DNA of 64,000 nucleotides from Blautia sp. AF19-10LB (GCF_003461245.1 NZ_QTWS01000001.1:265496-329495); one strand, 5' to 3'. Numbered from the stretch's first letter, positions 51,819 to 61,111 are shown. The notes: generated by a model not told the origin, from the letters alone. Translations and numbers: made by a program.

Positions 51819-52697
51819 ATGATAAAAAGTATGACAGGCTTTGGCCATGCAGAAAAAGTAACAAAGCAGCAGAAGATCACAGTAGAACTGAAATCTGTCA
51901 ATCACAGATATCTGGATCTGAACATCAAAATGCCGCGTAAATTCAATATGCTGGAGGGACAGGTACGTAACCTGATGAAGCGGTATATGCAGCGTGGCAA
52001 GGTAGATGTTTTTATTACCTATGAGGATTATACAGGAGGCAATGTTGCCCTTAAATATAATCATGATCTGGCAGCCGCTTATCTCGGCTATCTGAAACAG
52101 ATGTCAGAGGAGTTCGGGCTTGAGAATGATATCCGGGTGTCAACACTTTCCCGTTATCCGGAAGTTCTGACGATGGAAGAACAGTCCGTAGATGAGGAGG
52201 AACTCTGGAAATCTCTGGAGGAGCCGCTTCGCGAAGCCTGCGAGAAATTTGTGGAGACACGTGCCAGAGAGGGTGCACATCTGAAAGAAGATCTTCTTGC
52301 GAAGCTGGATGGTCTGGATGAAATGGTCTGCAAAGTAGAGACCCGTTCACCGGAAGTAGTCCGTGCGTACCGTGAGAAGCTGGAGCAGAAGGTTCATGAT
52401 CTTCTGGAGGACAGCCAGATCGACGATAACCGTATCGCGGCAGAGGTGGTTCTTTTTTCTGACAAGATCTGCAATGATGAGGAGACCGTCCGTTTGCACA
52501 GCCATATCCTTGGAATGAAGAAGATCCTGAATGAACAGGAAGGCGTGGGACGCAAGATGGACTTCATGGCGCAGGAGATGAACCGTGAGGCGAATACGAT
52601 CCTGTCGAAATCCAGTGATCTTGAAGTTTCCGATATCGCGATCGGACTCAAGACAGAGATCGAGAAGATCCGTGAGCAGATTCAGAATATTGAGTAA
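51819..52697 (+). CDS. yicC: YicC/YloC family endoribonuclease
   Basis: 292 residues. Starts MIKSMTGFGHAEK, the standard YicC/YloC N-terminus, and has NHRYLDLNIKMPRKF, RGKVDVFITYED and the C-terminal GRKMDFMAQEMNREANTILSKSSD (DUF1732). The family has been linked to RNA decay; a ribonuclease role is known for some members. ATG 51819 preferred over the in-frame start at 51750, which lies inside the promoter. Leads the conserved yicC-remA-gmk-rpoZ order. Confidence 0.92.
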   Translation: MIKSMTGFGHAEKVTKQQKITVELKSVNHRYLDLNIKMPRKFNMLEGQVRNLMKRYMQRGKVDVFITYEDYTGGNVALKYNHDLAAAYLGYLKQMSEEFGLENDIRVSTLSRYPEVLTMEEQSVDEEELWKSLEEPLREACEKFVETRAREGAHLKEDLLAKLDGLDEMVCKVETRSPEVVRAYREKLEQKVHDLLEDSQIDDNRIAAEVVLFSDKICNDEETVRLHSHILGMKKILNEQEGVGRKMDFMAQEMNREANTILSKSSDLEVSDIAIGLKTEIEKIREQIQNIE

Positions 52698-52716
52698 TGG
52701 AGGCAGCTGAGTTTTT

Positions 52717-52989
52717 GTGGCTAAGTTAATTAATATAGGATTTGGTAATGTGGTAAATTCCCGCAAGATCGTGGCAGTGGTCAGTCCGGATGCCGCACCG
52801 GTAAAGCGAATGATACAGAGCATCAAGGGCACACGTTCGCTGATCGATGCGACACAGGGGCGCAAGACGAAGGCAGTGATCGTCACATCCGACGATTATA
52901 TTGTTCTGTCAGCACTCCAGCCGGAGACGATCGCCAGGAGATTTGCAGAGGCATATGATTATGAGGAGAGGGAAGAAGAACATGAGTAA
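52717..52989 (+). CDS. remA: RemA family regulator (DUF370)
   Basis: 90 residues; [30 protein letters not shown] and [20 protein letters not shown] are diagnostic of RemA/DUF370. RemA of B. subtilis binds DNA and activates matrix genes; the role here is inferred. GTG start with AATGGAGG upstream. Overlaps gmk by 8 bases. Confidence 0.9.
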   Translation: MAKLINIGFGNVVNSRKIVAVVSPDAAPVKRMIQSIKGTRSLIDATQGRKTKAVIVTSDDYIVLSALQPETIARRFAEAYDYEEREEEHE

Positions 52990-53605
52990 GGGAGTTTTGA
53001 CAGTAGTGTCCGGATTTTCCGGAGCCGGCAAGGGCACAGTGATGAAGCGTCTTCTTGAGAAGTATGACGACTGTGCACTTTCTATCTCTGTTACTACCAG
53101 GAAACCGCGTGAAGGTGAAGTGGACGGCAGGGATTATTTTTTCAGGACAAAAGAAGAAGTAGAGGCGATGATCGAGGCTGATGAGCTTCTGGAGTATGCG
53201 CAGTATGTAGAGAACTATTACGGAACTCCGCGCTCTTACGTAGAGGAGATGCTTTCCAAGGGCAAGAATGTGATCCTGGAGATCGAGATCCAGGGGGCAA
53301 TGAAGATCAAGGAGAAGATCCCGGATACAGTCCTTATCTTCGTGACACCGCCGACGATCCAGGAGTTGAAAGACCGTCTGGTAGGAAGAGGAACCGAGAC
53401 ACAGGAAGTTATCGAATCACGTCTTAAGAGAGCTTCTGAGGAAGCAGAGGGAATCGAGTCTTATGATTATCTTCTTGTGAATGACGTTGTGGAGGACTGC
53501 GTGGATGAACTTCATGAGATCATCCTGAGTGAGCACCGCCGCGCAAGCCGTAACGAGGAATTTATCCGAACGATCCAGAAGGAATCCCGGGAATTTTTTA
53601 ATTAA
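52982..53605 (+). CDS. gmk: Guanylate kinase
   Basis: 207 residues; GMP to GDP. P-loop [11 protein letters not shown] (about 10-20), [20 protein letters not shown] (GMP site), and [18 protein letters not shown] 52982, GGAAGAAG upstream, chosen over the frame open from 52901. Followed by rpoZ, 54 bases on. Confidence 0.96.
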   Translation: MSKGVLTVVSGFSGAGKGTVMKRLLEKYDDCALSISVTTRKPREGEVDGRDYFFRTKEEVEAMIEADELLEYAQYVENYYGTPRSYVEEMLSKGKNVILEIEIQGAMKIKEKIPDTVLIFVTPPTIQELKDRLVGRGTETQEVIESRLKRASEEAEGIESYDYLLVNDVVEDCVDELHEIILSEHRRASRNEEFIRTIQKESREFFN

Positions 53606-53659
53606 GTAAGTAAGGTCACCCTTATAATATAAACTGAAACATGAAAGGAGAATTTTAAT

Positions 53660-53995
53660 ATGATACATCCGTCATATACAGAACTGATTCAGGCAATCAA
53701 CAACAACGCAGAGGAAGACGACAACACAATGATGCTCAACAGCCGTTATTCTCTGGTACTTGCAACCAGCAAGAGAGCAAGACAGCTGATCGCAGGAGCA
53801 GAACCGCTTGTTGATGGTGCGGCAGGCAAGAAACCGCTTGCGATCGCGATCGACGAGTTATACAAAGGCAAAGTTAAGATCGTAGCAACCTCTGAGGAAG
53901 AAGCAGAGGAAACCACACCGGCTGCTTCCGAAGAAGCTGTAGAGGAGACAGCAGAGACTGCTGCAGAAGAAACAACCGAAGAAAATAACCAGTAA
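53660..53995 (+). CDS. rpoZ: RNA polymerase omega subunit
   Basis: 111 residues. Omega core: HPSYTELIQ, NSRYSLVLATSKRARQLIAG, KPLAIAIDELYKGKV. The last 25 residues are a Glu/Ala/Thr tail. AAAGGAG before ATG. Standard position after gmk. Confidence 0.93.
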   Translation: MIHPSYTELIQAINNNAEEDDNTMMLNSRYSLVLATSKRARQLIAGAEPLVDGAAGKKPLAIAIDELYKGKVKIVATSEEEAEETTPAASEEAVEETAETAAEETTEENNQ

Positions 53996-54049
53996 ACTAT
54001 CATGATCAGAAGACAGCTTGTCTTCTGATTATGTGTATCAGGAGATTAT

Positions 54050-55387
54050 ATGAAAATTTTATTTATATCACTGGGCTGTGACAAGAACCTTGCGGACTCA
54101 GAGGAAATGCTCGGACTTCTTACCGGAAGCGGGCATGAGATCGTGGATTCCGAGGAGGAAGCAGATGCGATCGTGATCAATACCTGCTGTTTTATCCATG
54201 ATGCCAAGGAGGAGAGTGTCAATACGATCCTTGAGATGGCAGAATATAAAAAAACAGGCAGTTGCAAAGCACTGATTGTAACTGGCTGCATGGCACAGCG
54301 CTACAAAGAAGAAATCACACAGGAGATTCCGGAGGTGGATGCCGTTCTCGGAACCACATCTTACGGCGACATTGTAAAGGCATTAAACGAAGCACAGGCA
54401 GGAAATGTTTTCCAGGAGTTCCGTGATATCAATGAACTTCCGGAGGACTCCGGCAGACGTGTGCTGACAACGGGCGGCCACTTTGGTTATCTCAAGATCG
54501 CAGAGGGCTGTGACAAGCACTGCACCTACTGCATCATCCCGTCCCTTCGTGGCAGATTCAGAAGTGTTCCGGAAGAACGACTTCTTGCACAGGCAGAATA
54601 CATGGCATCTCAGGGAGTCAAGGAGCTGATCCTTGTAGCTCAGGAGACCACCGTTTACGGTACAGATCTCTACGGCAAAAAAACACTCCACATCCTGCTT
54701 AAGAAGCTCTGTCAGATCAAAGGAATCCGCTGGATCCGTGTTCTCTACTGTTATCCGGAGGAGATCTACGATGAGCTGGTCCAGGTCATGAAAGAAGAAA
54801 AGAAGATCTGCAATTATCTTGACCTTCCGATCCAGCATGCAAGCGACCGTATCCTTAAGAGAATGGGCCGCCGCACGACAAGGAAGCAGCTCGAAGACAT
54901 TATCGCGAAACTTCGCCGTGAGATCCCGGACATTGTGCTCCGTACTTCTCTGATCACTGGCTTCCCGGGTGAGACCCAGGAAGATCATGAAGAACTGATG
55001 GAATTCGTGGATGAGATGGAATTCGACCGTCTCGGCGTGTTCACTTACTCACCGGAGGAAGGAACACCGGCAGAAACCATGGAAGGACAGGTTCCGGAGG
55101 AAGTTAAGGAAGAGAGAAGAGATGAACTCATGTCTCTCCAGCAGGAGATTTCTCTGGAGAAGGGTGATGAGCGGATCGGACAGGAACTTGTTGTTATGAT
55201 CGAGGGTAAAGTATCCGGCGAGAGCGCCTATATTGCGAGAACTTATGCAGATGCGCCGAAGGTTGACGGATATATCTTTGTTCAGACAGGGGAACTTCTT
55301 GTGACAGGTGACTTTGCACGTGTCCGTGTGACAGGTGCGCTGGAATACGATTTAATAGGAGAATTAGCTGATGAATACACCGAATAA
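54050..55387 (+). CDS. rimO: Ribosomal protein S12 methylthiotransferase RimO
   Basis: 445-residue radical SAM enzyme modifying Asp in S12. N-terminal UPF0004 domain (ISLGCDKNLADSEEML, NTCCFIHDAKEESVN), radical SAM motif CDKHCTYC (C-x3-C-x2-C) at about residue 149, and a C-terminal TRAM domain. AGGAG site before ATG. The 3' end overlaps pgsA by 17 bases. Confidence 0.94.
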   Translation: MKILFISLGCDKNLADSEEMLGLLTGSGHEIVDSEEEADAIVINTCCFIHDAKEESVNTILEMAEYKKTGSCKALIVTGCMAQRYKEEITQEIPEVDAVLGTTSYGDIVKALNEAQAGNVFQEFRDINELPEDSGRRVLTTGGHFGYLKIAEGCDKHCTYCIIPSLRGRFRSVPEERLLAQAEYMASQGVKELILVAQETTVYGTDLYGKKTLHILLKKLCQIKGIRWIRVLYCYPEEIYDELVQVMKEEKKICNYLDLPIQHASDRILKRMGRRTTRKQLEDIIAKLRREIPDIVLRTSLITGFPGETQEDHEELMEFVDEMEFDRLGVFTYSPEEGTPAETMEGQVPEEVKEERRDELMSLQQEISLEKGDERIGQELVVMIEGKVSGESAYIARTYADAPKVDGYIFVQTGELLVTGDFARVRVTGALEYDLIGELADEYTE

Positions 55388-55916
55388 ACTGACAGTGGCC
55401 AGAATGATCATGGTTCCGTTTCTTGTTGTATTTCTGCTGACAGGATGGGGCGGAGAGGCAAATCGCTATATCGCTCTCATTATCTTTGCAGCAGCCAGCA
55501 TCACAGACTGGTTTGACGGATACCTGGCCCGTAAAAATAATTTAGTAACAAATTTTGGTAAATTTATGGATCCTCTTGCGGACAAACTTCTTGTGTGTTC
55601 TGCAATGATCTGTATGATCGAACTTGGCAGACTTCCGGCCTGGTTTGTTATCATTATTATAGGAAGAGAATTTATTATCAGTGGATTTCGTCTGATCGCT
55701 GCAGAGAATGGCATTGTCATCGCAGCGAATTACTGGGGCAAATTCAAGACAGCATCACAGATGGTCATGATCATTTTGCTGATCCTGCATTTTGATAACA
55801 TTGCTGCATTTGTGATCCTGGAGCAGATTTTTATCTGGATCTCTCTTGCACTGACCATCATTTCACTGATCACTTATATCTGGCAGAACCGTTCCGTTCT
55901 GTCCATGCAGGAGTAA
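55371..55916 (+). CDS. pgsA: CDP-diacylglycerol-glycerol-3-phosphate 3-phosphatidyltransferase
   Basis: 181-residue membrane enzyme starting phosphatidylglycerol synthesis. The CDP-alcohol phosphotransferase motif D-G-x2-A-R-x8-G-x3-D-x3-D is seen in DGYLARKNNLVTNFGKFMDPLAD. Several TM helices. ATG inside rimO, with AGGAG upstream at 55360. Confidence 0.94.
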   Translation: MNTPNKLTVARMIMVPFLVVFLLTGWGGEANRYIALIIFAAASITDWFDGYLARKNNLVTNFGKFMDPLADKLLVCSAMICMIELGRLPAWFVIIIIGREFIISGFRLIAAENGIVIAANYWGKFKTASQMVMIILLILHFDNIAAFVILEQIFIWISLALTIISLITYIWQNRSVLSMQE

Positions 55917-55947
55917 TCCGTTTTTATAATCAGGAGGCAGATATCAA

Positions 55948-57219
55948 ATGATAACAGAGCTGATTTCTGTAGGAACAGAAATACTTCTTGGAAATATTGT
56001 GAATACCAACAGCGCATATCTTTCCGAAAAATGTGCAGAGCTTGGGCTTTCTGTCTATTATCAGACAGTTGTGGGAGACAATGAGACACGTATGCGCGAG
56101 ACCATTCAGACGGCACTGGACCGTTCTGATATAGTGATCCTCACAGGTGGACTTGGACCTACCGAGGATGATCTGACGAAGGAAGTTACCGCTGAAGTCA
56201 TGGGAATGAAACTGGTGGAGGATCGCCACAGCAGGAAACTGATGGAAGCATACCTCGAGCAGTATAAGAAAAACAACCCTCAGCGCAAGATCACAGCCAA
56301 CAACTACAAGCAGGCAATGGTCCCGAAGGGAGCAATCGTTCTCGATAACCACAATGGCACCGCACCGGGACTGATCCTTGAGAAAAAAGGCAAGACAGCC
56401 ATCCTTCTTCCAGGACCTCCAGGTGAGATGAAACCGATGTTTGAGGAGTCCGTTTTTCCATATCTTCGCAAGAAACAGCCGGAGATCATTTATTCCCAGA
56501 TGGTGAAGATCTGCTCGATCGGTGAGAGTCAGGTTGCAGAGGAGATTGAGGATCTGATCGAAAGCCAGACCAATCCGACGATCGCACCATATGCCAAGAC
56601 CGGTGAGGTACATCTTCGCATTACCGCCAAGGGCAAGAATGAGAAGGAATGTAAGAAACTCATCAAACCTGTTGTCAAAGAACTTAAGGCAAGATTCGGA
56701 AGAAACATTTTTGCGACAGAAGAATCCAAATCTCTGGAGGAAGCTGTGGTAGATATGCTGAAAGAACAGGAAATGACACTTTCTCTGGCAGAATCCTGTA
56801 CAGGCGGTGCGATCGCCGCAAGGATCGTCAATGTGTCAGGTGCTTCTGAGGTATTTTTGCAGGGCATGGTTACTTACAGCAACAAAGCCAAGAGAAGATG
56901 CCTCGATGTCAGCAAGTCCACACTTAAGAAACACGGAGCTGTATCCGAGGAATGTGCAGCAGAAATGGCAAAGGGAGGCCGCAAAGCCTCCAAGACAGAT
57001 ATCTGCCTTTCCGTGACAGGGATCGCAGGCCCGGGCGGTGGAACAAAAGAAAAACCGGTCGGAACCGTCTTTATGGGATGCTCCTATAAGGGCTGCACGC
57101 AGGTAAGAGAATTCCATTTCCAGGGCAACCGTGCAAGAGTGAGAGAACAGACCGTTGCACACGGACTGGCATTCTTACGCGACTGCATGATGGAACGCGC
57201 TGATAAGGAAAATAATTAA
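55948..57219 (+). CDS. cinA: CinA family protein (NMN deamidase domain)
   Basis: 423 residues. N-terminal MoCF-like domain: SVGTEILLGNIVNTNSAYLSEKCAELGLSVYYQTVVGDN and VILTGGLGPTEDDLTKE. C-terminal CinA domain: LSLAESCTGGAIAARI, VTYSNKAKR, VTGIAGPGGGTKEKPVGTVF. Full length, with the GAE-E stretch usual between them. Role: nicotinamide mononucleotide deamidation; competence context not shown here. Confidence 0.93.
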   Translation: MITELISVGTEILLGNIVNTNSAYLSEKCAELGLSVYYQTVVGDNETRMRETIQTALDRSDIVILTGGLGPTEDDLTKEVTAEVMGMKLVEDRHSRKLMEAYLEQYKKNNPQRKITANNYKQAMVPKGAIVLDNHNGTAPGLILEKKGKTAILLPGPPGEMKPMFEESVFPYLRKKQPEIIYSQMVKICSIGESQVAEEIEDLIESQTNPTIAPYAKTGEVHLRITAKGKNEKECKKLIKPVVKELKARFGRNIFATEESKSLEEAVVDMLKEQEMTLSLAESCTGGAIAARIVNVSGASEVFLQGMVTYSNKAKRRCLDVSKSTLKKHGAVSEECAAEMAKGGRKASKTDICLSVTGIAGPGGGTKEKPVGTVFMGCSYKGCTQVREFHFQGNRARVREQTVAHGLAFLRDCMMERADKENN

Positions 57220-57232
57220 GATCCATATGAGA

Positions 57233-57272
57233 AATCCCCCGCTGTTGAGCTGGACAGTGGGGGATTTTTTGT
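57233..57272 (+). terminator. Terminator after cinA
   Basis: AATCCCCC (57233-57240) pairs with GGGGGATT (57259-57266), inner CTGT/ACAG, then TTTT. Confidence 0.9.
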
Positions 57273-57310
57273 CTGATATATTGAGAAGATGTCAGTGGTG
57301 TGTCTGCTGC

Positions 57311-57592
57311 CTATCGGATCATCCGCATCAGGCTGACGATCTGATCAAGCTTTGCCGCCTCTTTTGGCGATTTTCCGGCTTTGAGGACATTCAGTATTGC
57401 TCCGATCTCATCAGACGAGAACTGAAGTCCGTTCTGCCGTCCCTGTGCAGCGGCACTCATCAGAAATGGAAGCATATCAGACGGGGATCTGCCTCCGCTC
57501 TGGTCTGCGAGGTTCTGTAGGAGGGCAAGTTTTGACGGATCGATATTTTGGAGTTTGGGGTCATTCTGCCATTCCTGGGTCATTTGGATCAC
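57311..57592 (-). CDS. Conserved hypothetical protein (Lachnospiraceae type)
   Basis: 93 residues, not recognised. Helical pattern with SGGRSPSDMLPFLMSAAAQGRQNGLQFSSDEIGAILNVLKAGKSPKEAAKLDQIVSLM. Overlaps the upstream minus-strand gene by 32 bases, a coupled pair. No TM segment. Real gene supported by the partner and a plausible ATG with GAAGGTGAT upstream. Confidence 0.55.
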   Translation of the reverse strand: MIQMTQEWQNDPKLQNIDPSKLALLQNLADQSGGRSPSDMLPFLMSAAAQGRQNGLQFSSDEIGAILNVLKAGKSPKEAAKLDQIVSLMRMIR

Positions 57593-57932
57593 CTTCTTCC
57601 TGGTCGGAGTGGCTCATAACCTGTATCAGCTGCATCATGACAAGAAAGTTGCTGATCTGGTCAAGCTGCCTGCGGCTCCTGCCATAGCTGAATTTCCGAA
57701 GATCATCCAGAAGTTCGGAAGGACTGGAAACAGAAGAACTGCAGATCTGCATATCAGGCTGTCTGCCGCGGAATAATGCCAGGGTGTTTGAGAGTTCTCT
57801 GGTTTTGGTGAACACGGAGAGAAGCTGCTGGCCTCTCGGGGAAAGATAAGGAATAAAAGCTTTCAGCATCTGCGACTGGTCGTCGGAAATGAGCTGGTCG
57901 AATTTTGTCTGAGCGATAATTTCCTCTTCCAT
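57561..57932 (-). CDS. Conserved hypothetical protein, partner of the 57311 gene
   Basis: 123 residues, not recognised. Largely helical (LLSVFTKTRELSNTLALF, RRQLDQISNFLVMMQLIQVM). Minus-strand AAGGAG 9 bases before ATG. First gene of the two-gene unit; lies opposite the cinA and 58046 genes. No function inferred. Confidence 0.6.
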   Translation of the reverse strand: MEEEIIAQTKFDQLISDDQSQMLKAFIPYLSPRGQQLLSVFTKTRELSNTLALFRGRQPDMQICSSSVSSPSELLDDLRKFSYGRSRRQLDQISNFLVMMQLIQVMSHSDQEEGDPNDPGMAE

Positions 57933-58045
57933 AAGGCAAAGCTCCTTTTTTTATTACGAAGATATGCTTTTTGCTTTTAGATTATGACGTGGGAGGATGA
58001 TTTGACATAAGATAAATAGTAAGAAAGATCAGAAAGGCAGCAACC

Positions 58046-58189
58046 ATGGAAAATAAAAAAGAAAAGCTTGTGCTGGACGGAAATGCTTTTTATGAACTGG
58101 ACCTGGAATGTCTTAAGCATAGAAGGGAAAATATGCAGAGAGAAAAAGAGCGACGGGCAGAAAGAAACAGACAAAGGCAGAGGAAATGA
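58046..58189 (+). CDS. 47-residue basic protein
   Basis: Sequence begins MENKKEKLVLDGNAFYELDL and ends in an Arg/Lys/Glu/Gln helix (REKERRAERNRQRQRK). Below normal ORF length limits. AAAGG lies 6-10 bases before ATG 58046, and its stop codon is inside the terminator stem 58177-58197, so the transcription unit is tailored to it. No homologue recalled; function unknown. A possible -35 TTGACA at 58002 has no convincing -10. Confidence 0.6.
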   Translation: MENKKEKLVLDGNAFYELDLECLKHRRENMQREKERRAERNRQRQRK

Positions 58190-58202
58190 TCCTCTGCTTT
58201 TT
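58177..58202 (+). terminator. Terminator overlapping the 47-residue gene stop
   Basis: GCAGAGGA (58177-58184) / TCCTCTGC (58190-58197), loop AATGA, then TTTTT. Confidence 0.88.
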
Positions 58203-58236
58203 GTCTGCAGACTGTAGTTTGTTGAAAGGGGCGGGA

Positions 58237-58536
58237 TCAGCATCCACATCCTCCGCAGCCGTTACCGCAGCCAAAGCCGTTGTTGCCGCAAAGAAGAAGC
58301 AGAACCACGATGATCCAGCAGTTGTCATTGTTACCGCATCCACAGCCATTGCCGCAGCCGTTGTTGCCACAGCAGCACATCAGGATGATGATCCAGAGGA
58401 TACAGTTGCAGGAGCTGCCTCCAAAAAGGCTGGTTCCATTGCCGCATCCGCAGTCGTTGCCGCATCCGCAACCATTGTTGCATCCACAGCCACAGTCGTT
58501 GTTACATCCACAGTTTGTAGCAGCCAAATCACTCAT
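58237..58536 (-). CDS. Cys/Gly/Asn-rich protein (chorion-class high-cysteine type)
   Basis: 99 residues with 23 Cys, most in C-G-C and N-N-G-C repeats. Two hydrophobic stretches interrupt them (ILWIIILM near residue 48 and WIIVVLLLL near residue 74), so it may be membrane-linked or self-assembling. Similar Lachnospiraceae proteins carry the annotation chorion class high-cysteine protein; function is unknown and a spore or surface-structure role is only suggested. Minus-strand GGAGGA 8 bases before ATG. Confidence 0.75.
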   Translation of the reverse strand: MSDLAATNCGCNNDCGCGCNNGCGCGNDCGCGNGTSLFGGSSCNCILWIIILMCCCGNNGCGNGCGCGNNDNCWIIVVLLLLCGNNGFGCGNGCGGCGC

Positions 58537-58609
58537 TATAAAATCCTCCAGCTTTTTGTCTACAATTCATTTTATGTAGATAGGATGTCCGGTGTGAAAA
58601 AATATCCAG

Positions 58610-58638
58610 TTGCAAAAGAAACGGCCATGGGATATAAT
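58610..58638 (+). promoter_or_regulatory. Promoter of the CpsB-like gene
   Basis: -35 TTGCAA (58610-58615), 17-base spacer, -10 TATAAT (58633-58638), 41 bases before the ATG. Confidence 0.75.
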
Positions 58639-58679
58639 ACCCGGGTAAACACAGCAGAAAAAGAAAAGGAGAGGATGGA

Positions 58680-59429
58680 ATGGCAGACAGGGGACTGTTT
58701 GACATGCACTGCCATATTGTACCGGCAGTCGATGATGGAGCTCAGAGTGTAAAAGAAGCTTTTGCTATGCTTCAGATGGAGTACGATCAGGGTGTGCGTA
58801 AGATTATTGTGACGCCCCATTTCAGAAGAGAAATGTTTGAGACTCCTTCGAAAATTATCAAAAAGCATTTTCTGGTATTGAGACGACTGGCGGAAAAGAT
58901 CGGACCAGATTTCAAAGTGTTCCTCGGATGTGAATTTCATGCAAATGTAGAAATGCTGGATTATCTGCGTTCTGACAAGGTTTATTCGATGGCTGGTTCC
59001 AGATATGTGCTCACAGAATTTTCTTCAAGTACAGAAGAAAAGTATATCAGCGACAGGATCTACGAACTGCTTTCCGGCGGATACAGGCCGATCATAGCAC
59101 ATATTGAACGTTACAGATGCATGCATGATCTGGATTTTGTAGAACATCTTGTAAATAAAGGTGCACTGATGCAGGTCAATGCAGACAGTGTGATCGGCAA
59201 GAACGGACATGCAGCCAAGAAATACTGCGGGAAACTTCTGGAAGAAGAACTTGTAAGTTATATTGGTTCTGACTGCCATGGAAGCAAACGCCGTGTCACA
59301 AGGATCGGAGATGCCTATGCCTATGTCACAAAGAAAATGGGACGGCAGATGGCCGACGAGATCTTTATTGATAATCCGCAGGAGATCCTTGATAATGCGA
59401 AGCACTGCATGACGGCAGCTCATAGATAA
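58680..59429 (+). CDS. CpsB/CapC family tyrosine-protein phosphatase (PHP fold)
   Basis: 249 residues. PHP-type metal ligands: DMHCHIVPAVDDGA (about 8-21), TPHFRREMF, a GCEFHANVEML (about 80-90), IIAHIERYR and SYIGSDCHGSKRR (about 199-205). Related enzymes dephosphorylate the CpsD/Wze-type kinases of capsule synthesis. No kinase or capsule genes are nearby, so the target is open. AAAGGAGAGG before the ATG. Confidence 0.88.
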   Translation: MADRGLFDMHCHIVPAVDDGAQSVKEAFAMLQMEYDQGVRKIIVTPHFRREMFETPSKIIKKHFLVLRRLAEKIGPDFKVFLGCEFHANVEMLDYLRSDKVYSMAGSRYVLTEFSSSTEEKYISDRIYELLSGGYRPIIAHIERYRCMHDLDFVEHLVNKGALMQVNADSVIGKNGHAAKKYCGKLLEEELVSYIGSDCHGSKRRVTRIGDAYAYVTKKMGRQMADEIFIDNPQEILDNAKHCMTAAHR

Positions 59430-59495
59430 GTTTTTGTGAATCGTTCTGACAATAACGTTATCGCTTTAAGTTGTTAAACTAATAAGAAAACACCC

Positions 59496-59524
59496 TTGAC
59501 AAACAAAAAGCCAATTTGTATACT
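59496..59524 (+). promoter_or_regulatory. Promoter of tyrS
   Basis: -35 TTGACA (59496-59501), 17-base spacer, -10 TATACT (59519-59524). Transcription starts in front of the T-box leader. Confidence 0.88.
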
Positions 59525-59737
59525 TTTAGAAGTATATGAAACGGCTTTGAAGGGAAGAAGTAACAGAAGCAACACACACAGAGAGCAGCCGGATGGTGAG
59601 AGGCGCGTGCAGTACTTTTGCGAATACATCCCGGAGCTTCGCACCGAACTTTTTTCAGTAGGCTGCGACGGAGTGGCACTCGTTACCGTGCTCAATGAGG
59701 CGGGAGATTTTCCGCGAAGTTAGGTGGTATCACGGGA
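59525..59737 (+). promoter_or_regulatory. T-box leader of tyrS
   Basis: The 412-base gap 59430-59841 holds a promoter and this leader. The T-box sequence TTAGGTGGTATCACGGGA is at 59720-59737 and carries the UGGN-type bulge. A tyrosine codon TAC at 59613-59615, inside the stem-I loop (GCAGTACTTTTGCG), is the likely specifier. Stem-I sequence with a GAGA motif precedes it. Uncharged tRNA-Tyr binding would favour antitermination. Confidence 0.88.
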
Positions 59738-59778
59738 CCCGGTTCTCGTCCTAAGAAGGACAGGAACCGGGCTTTTTT
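59738..59778 (+). terminator. T-box regulated terminator
   Basis: CCCGGTTC (59738-59745) / GAACCGGG (59764-59771), inner GTCC/GGAC pairing, then CTTTTTT. Its left arm lies next to the T-box sequence as in known leaders. Confidence 0.9.
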
Positions 59779-59841
59779 GCATATCGAGGAGGCGCCTTTG
59801 GACGCACCTGATGATGAATACCGCGACAGGAGGAAATTATT

Positions 59842-61071
59842 ATGACAGTATGGGAAGAACTTAAGGCCAGAGGCCTGATCGCCCAGGTAACAGACGAAGA
59901 CGAGATCAAAGAAATGGTAAACAACGGTAAGGCTACTTTCTACATCGGATTTGACCCTACCGCAGACAGCCTTCATGTAGGACACTTCATGGCACTCTGC
60001 CTGATGAAACGTCTCCAGATGGCAGGCAACCGTCCAATCGCACTTCTCGGCGGCGGTACCGGTATGATCGGTGACCCGTCAGGAAGAACTGACATGCGTC
60101 AGATGATGACAAAAGAAACCATCCAGCACAACATTGACTGCTTCAAGAAACAGATGTCCCGCTTCATCGACTTTTCCGATGGCAAGGCACTGATGGTCAA
60201 CAATGCTGACTGGCTTCTGAACCTGAACTATGTAGATCTGCTTCGTGATGTAGGAGCTCATTTCTCAGTAAATCGTATGCTTACTGCAGAGTGCTACAAA
60301 CAGCGTATGGAGAGAGGACTTAGTTTCCTTGAATTCAACTACATGATCATGCAGAGCTATGACTTCTATATGTTATACCAGAAATACGGCTGCAATATGC
60401 AGTTTGGCGGTGATGACCAGTGGAGCAACATGCTCGGCGGTACAGAACTGATCCGTCGTAAACTTGGCAAAGATGCATACGCTATGACCATCACACTTCT
60501 TCTGAACTCAGAGGGCAAGAAGATGGGCAAGACACAGTCCGGTGCTGTATGGCTTGATCCGAACAAGACATCTCCATTTGATTTCTACCAGTACTGGAGA
60601 AACGTAGACGATGCAGACGTTATCAAATGCATGCGTCTTCTTACTTTCCTTCCACTTGAGCAGATCGATGAGATGGCCAAATGGGAAGGAAGCCAGTTAA
60701 ACAAAGCCAAAGAGATCCTTGCATACGAGCTGACAAACCTGGTTCATGGCGAAGAAGAAGCCAAGAAAGCTCAGGAAGGTGCAAGAGCACTGTTCTCTGG
60801 CGGCGCAGACACTGCACATATGCCAAGCACAGAGCTGACTGATGAAGATTTCACAGAGGAAGGAACCATCGACCTTATCACAATGCTGATCAAGACAGGC
60901 CTCGTTCCGACACGTTCTGAGGGACGTCGTGCGATCGAGCAGGGCGGTGTTTCCATCGACGGTGAAAAGATCACAGACATCAAACACACAGTTGCCAAAG
61001 ACGCACTCGCAGGTGACGGTGTTGTCCTCAAACGAGGCAAAAAGAAATTCAACAGAGTTTATGCTAAATAA
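59842..61071 (+). CDS. tyrS: Tyrosyl-tRNA synthetase
   Basis: 409 residues, class Ic. HIGH-like HVGH in [13 protein letters not shown] (about 47-50), KMSKS-like KMGKT (about 228-232), tRNA-recognising region, and a C-terminal S4 domain ([21 protein letters not shown]). AGGAGG-A ribosome site before ATG. Preceded by the tyrosine-specific T-box. AlaS gene follows after 40 bases. Confidence 0.96.
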   Translation: MTVWEELKARGLIAQVTDEDEIKEMVNNGKATFYIGFDPTADSLHVGHFMALCLMKRLQMAGNRPIALLGGGTGMIGDPSGRTDMRQMMTKETIQHNIDCFKKQMSRFIDFSDGKALMVNNADWLLNLNYVDLLRDVGAHFSVNRMLTAECYKQRMERGLSFLEFNYMIMQSYDFYMLYQKYGCNMQFGGDDQWSNMLGGTELIRRKLGKDAYAMTITLLLNSEGKKMGKTQSGAVWLDPNKTSPFDFYQYWRNVDDADVIKCMRLLTFLPLEQIDEMAKWEGSQLNKAKEILAYELTNLVHGEEEAKKAQEGARALFSGGADTAHMPSTELTDEDFTEEGTIDLITMLIKTGLVPTRSEGRRAIEQGGVSIDGEKITDIKHTVAKDALAGDGVVLKRGKKKFNRVYAK

Positions 61072-61111
61072 TAAGTGTTTTTTTGATAAATACTTTTAGG
61101 AGGAAAGAATC

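Noticed and set aside
58186..58752. 188-residue frame opposite the Cys-rich protein and running into the CpsB gene
   Set aside because: Ala/Val repeats are the reverse reading of GC-rich Gly/Cys codons; the CpsB-like start at 58680 has better signals.
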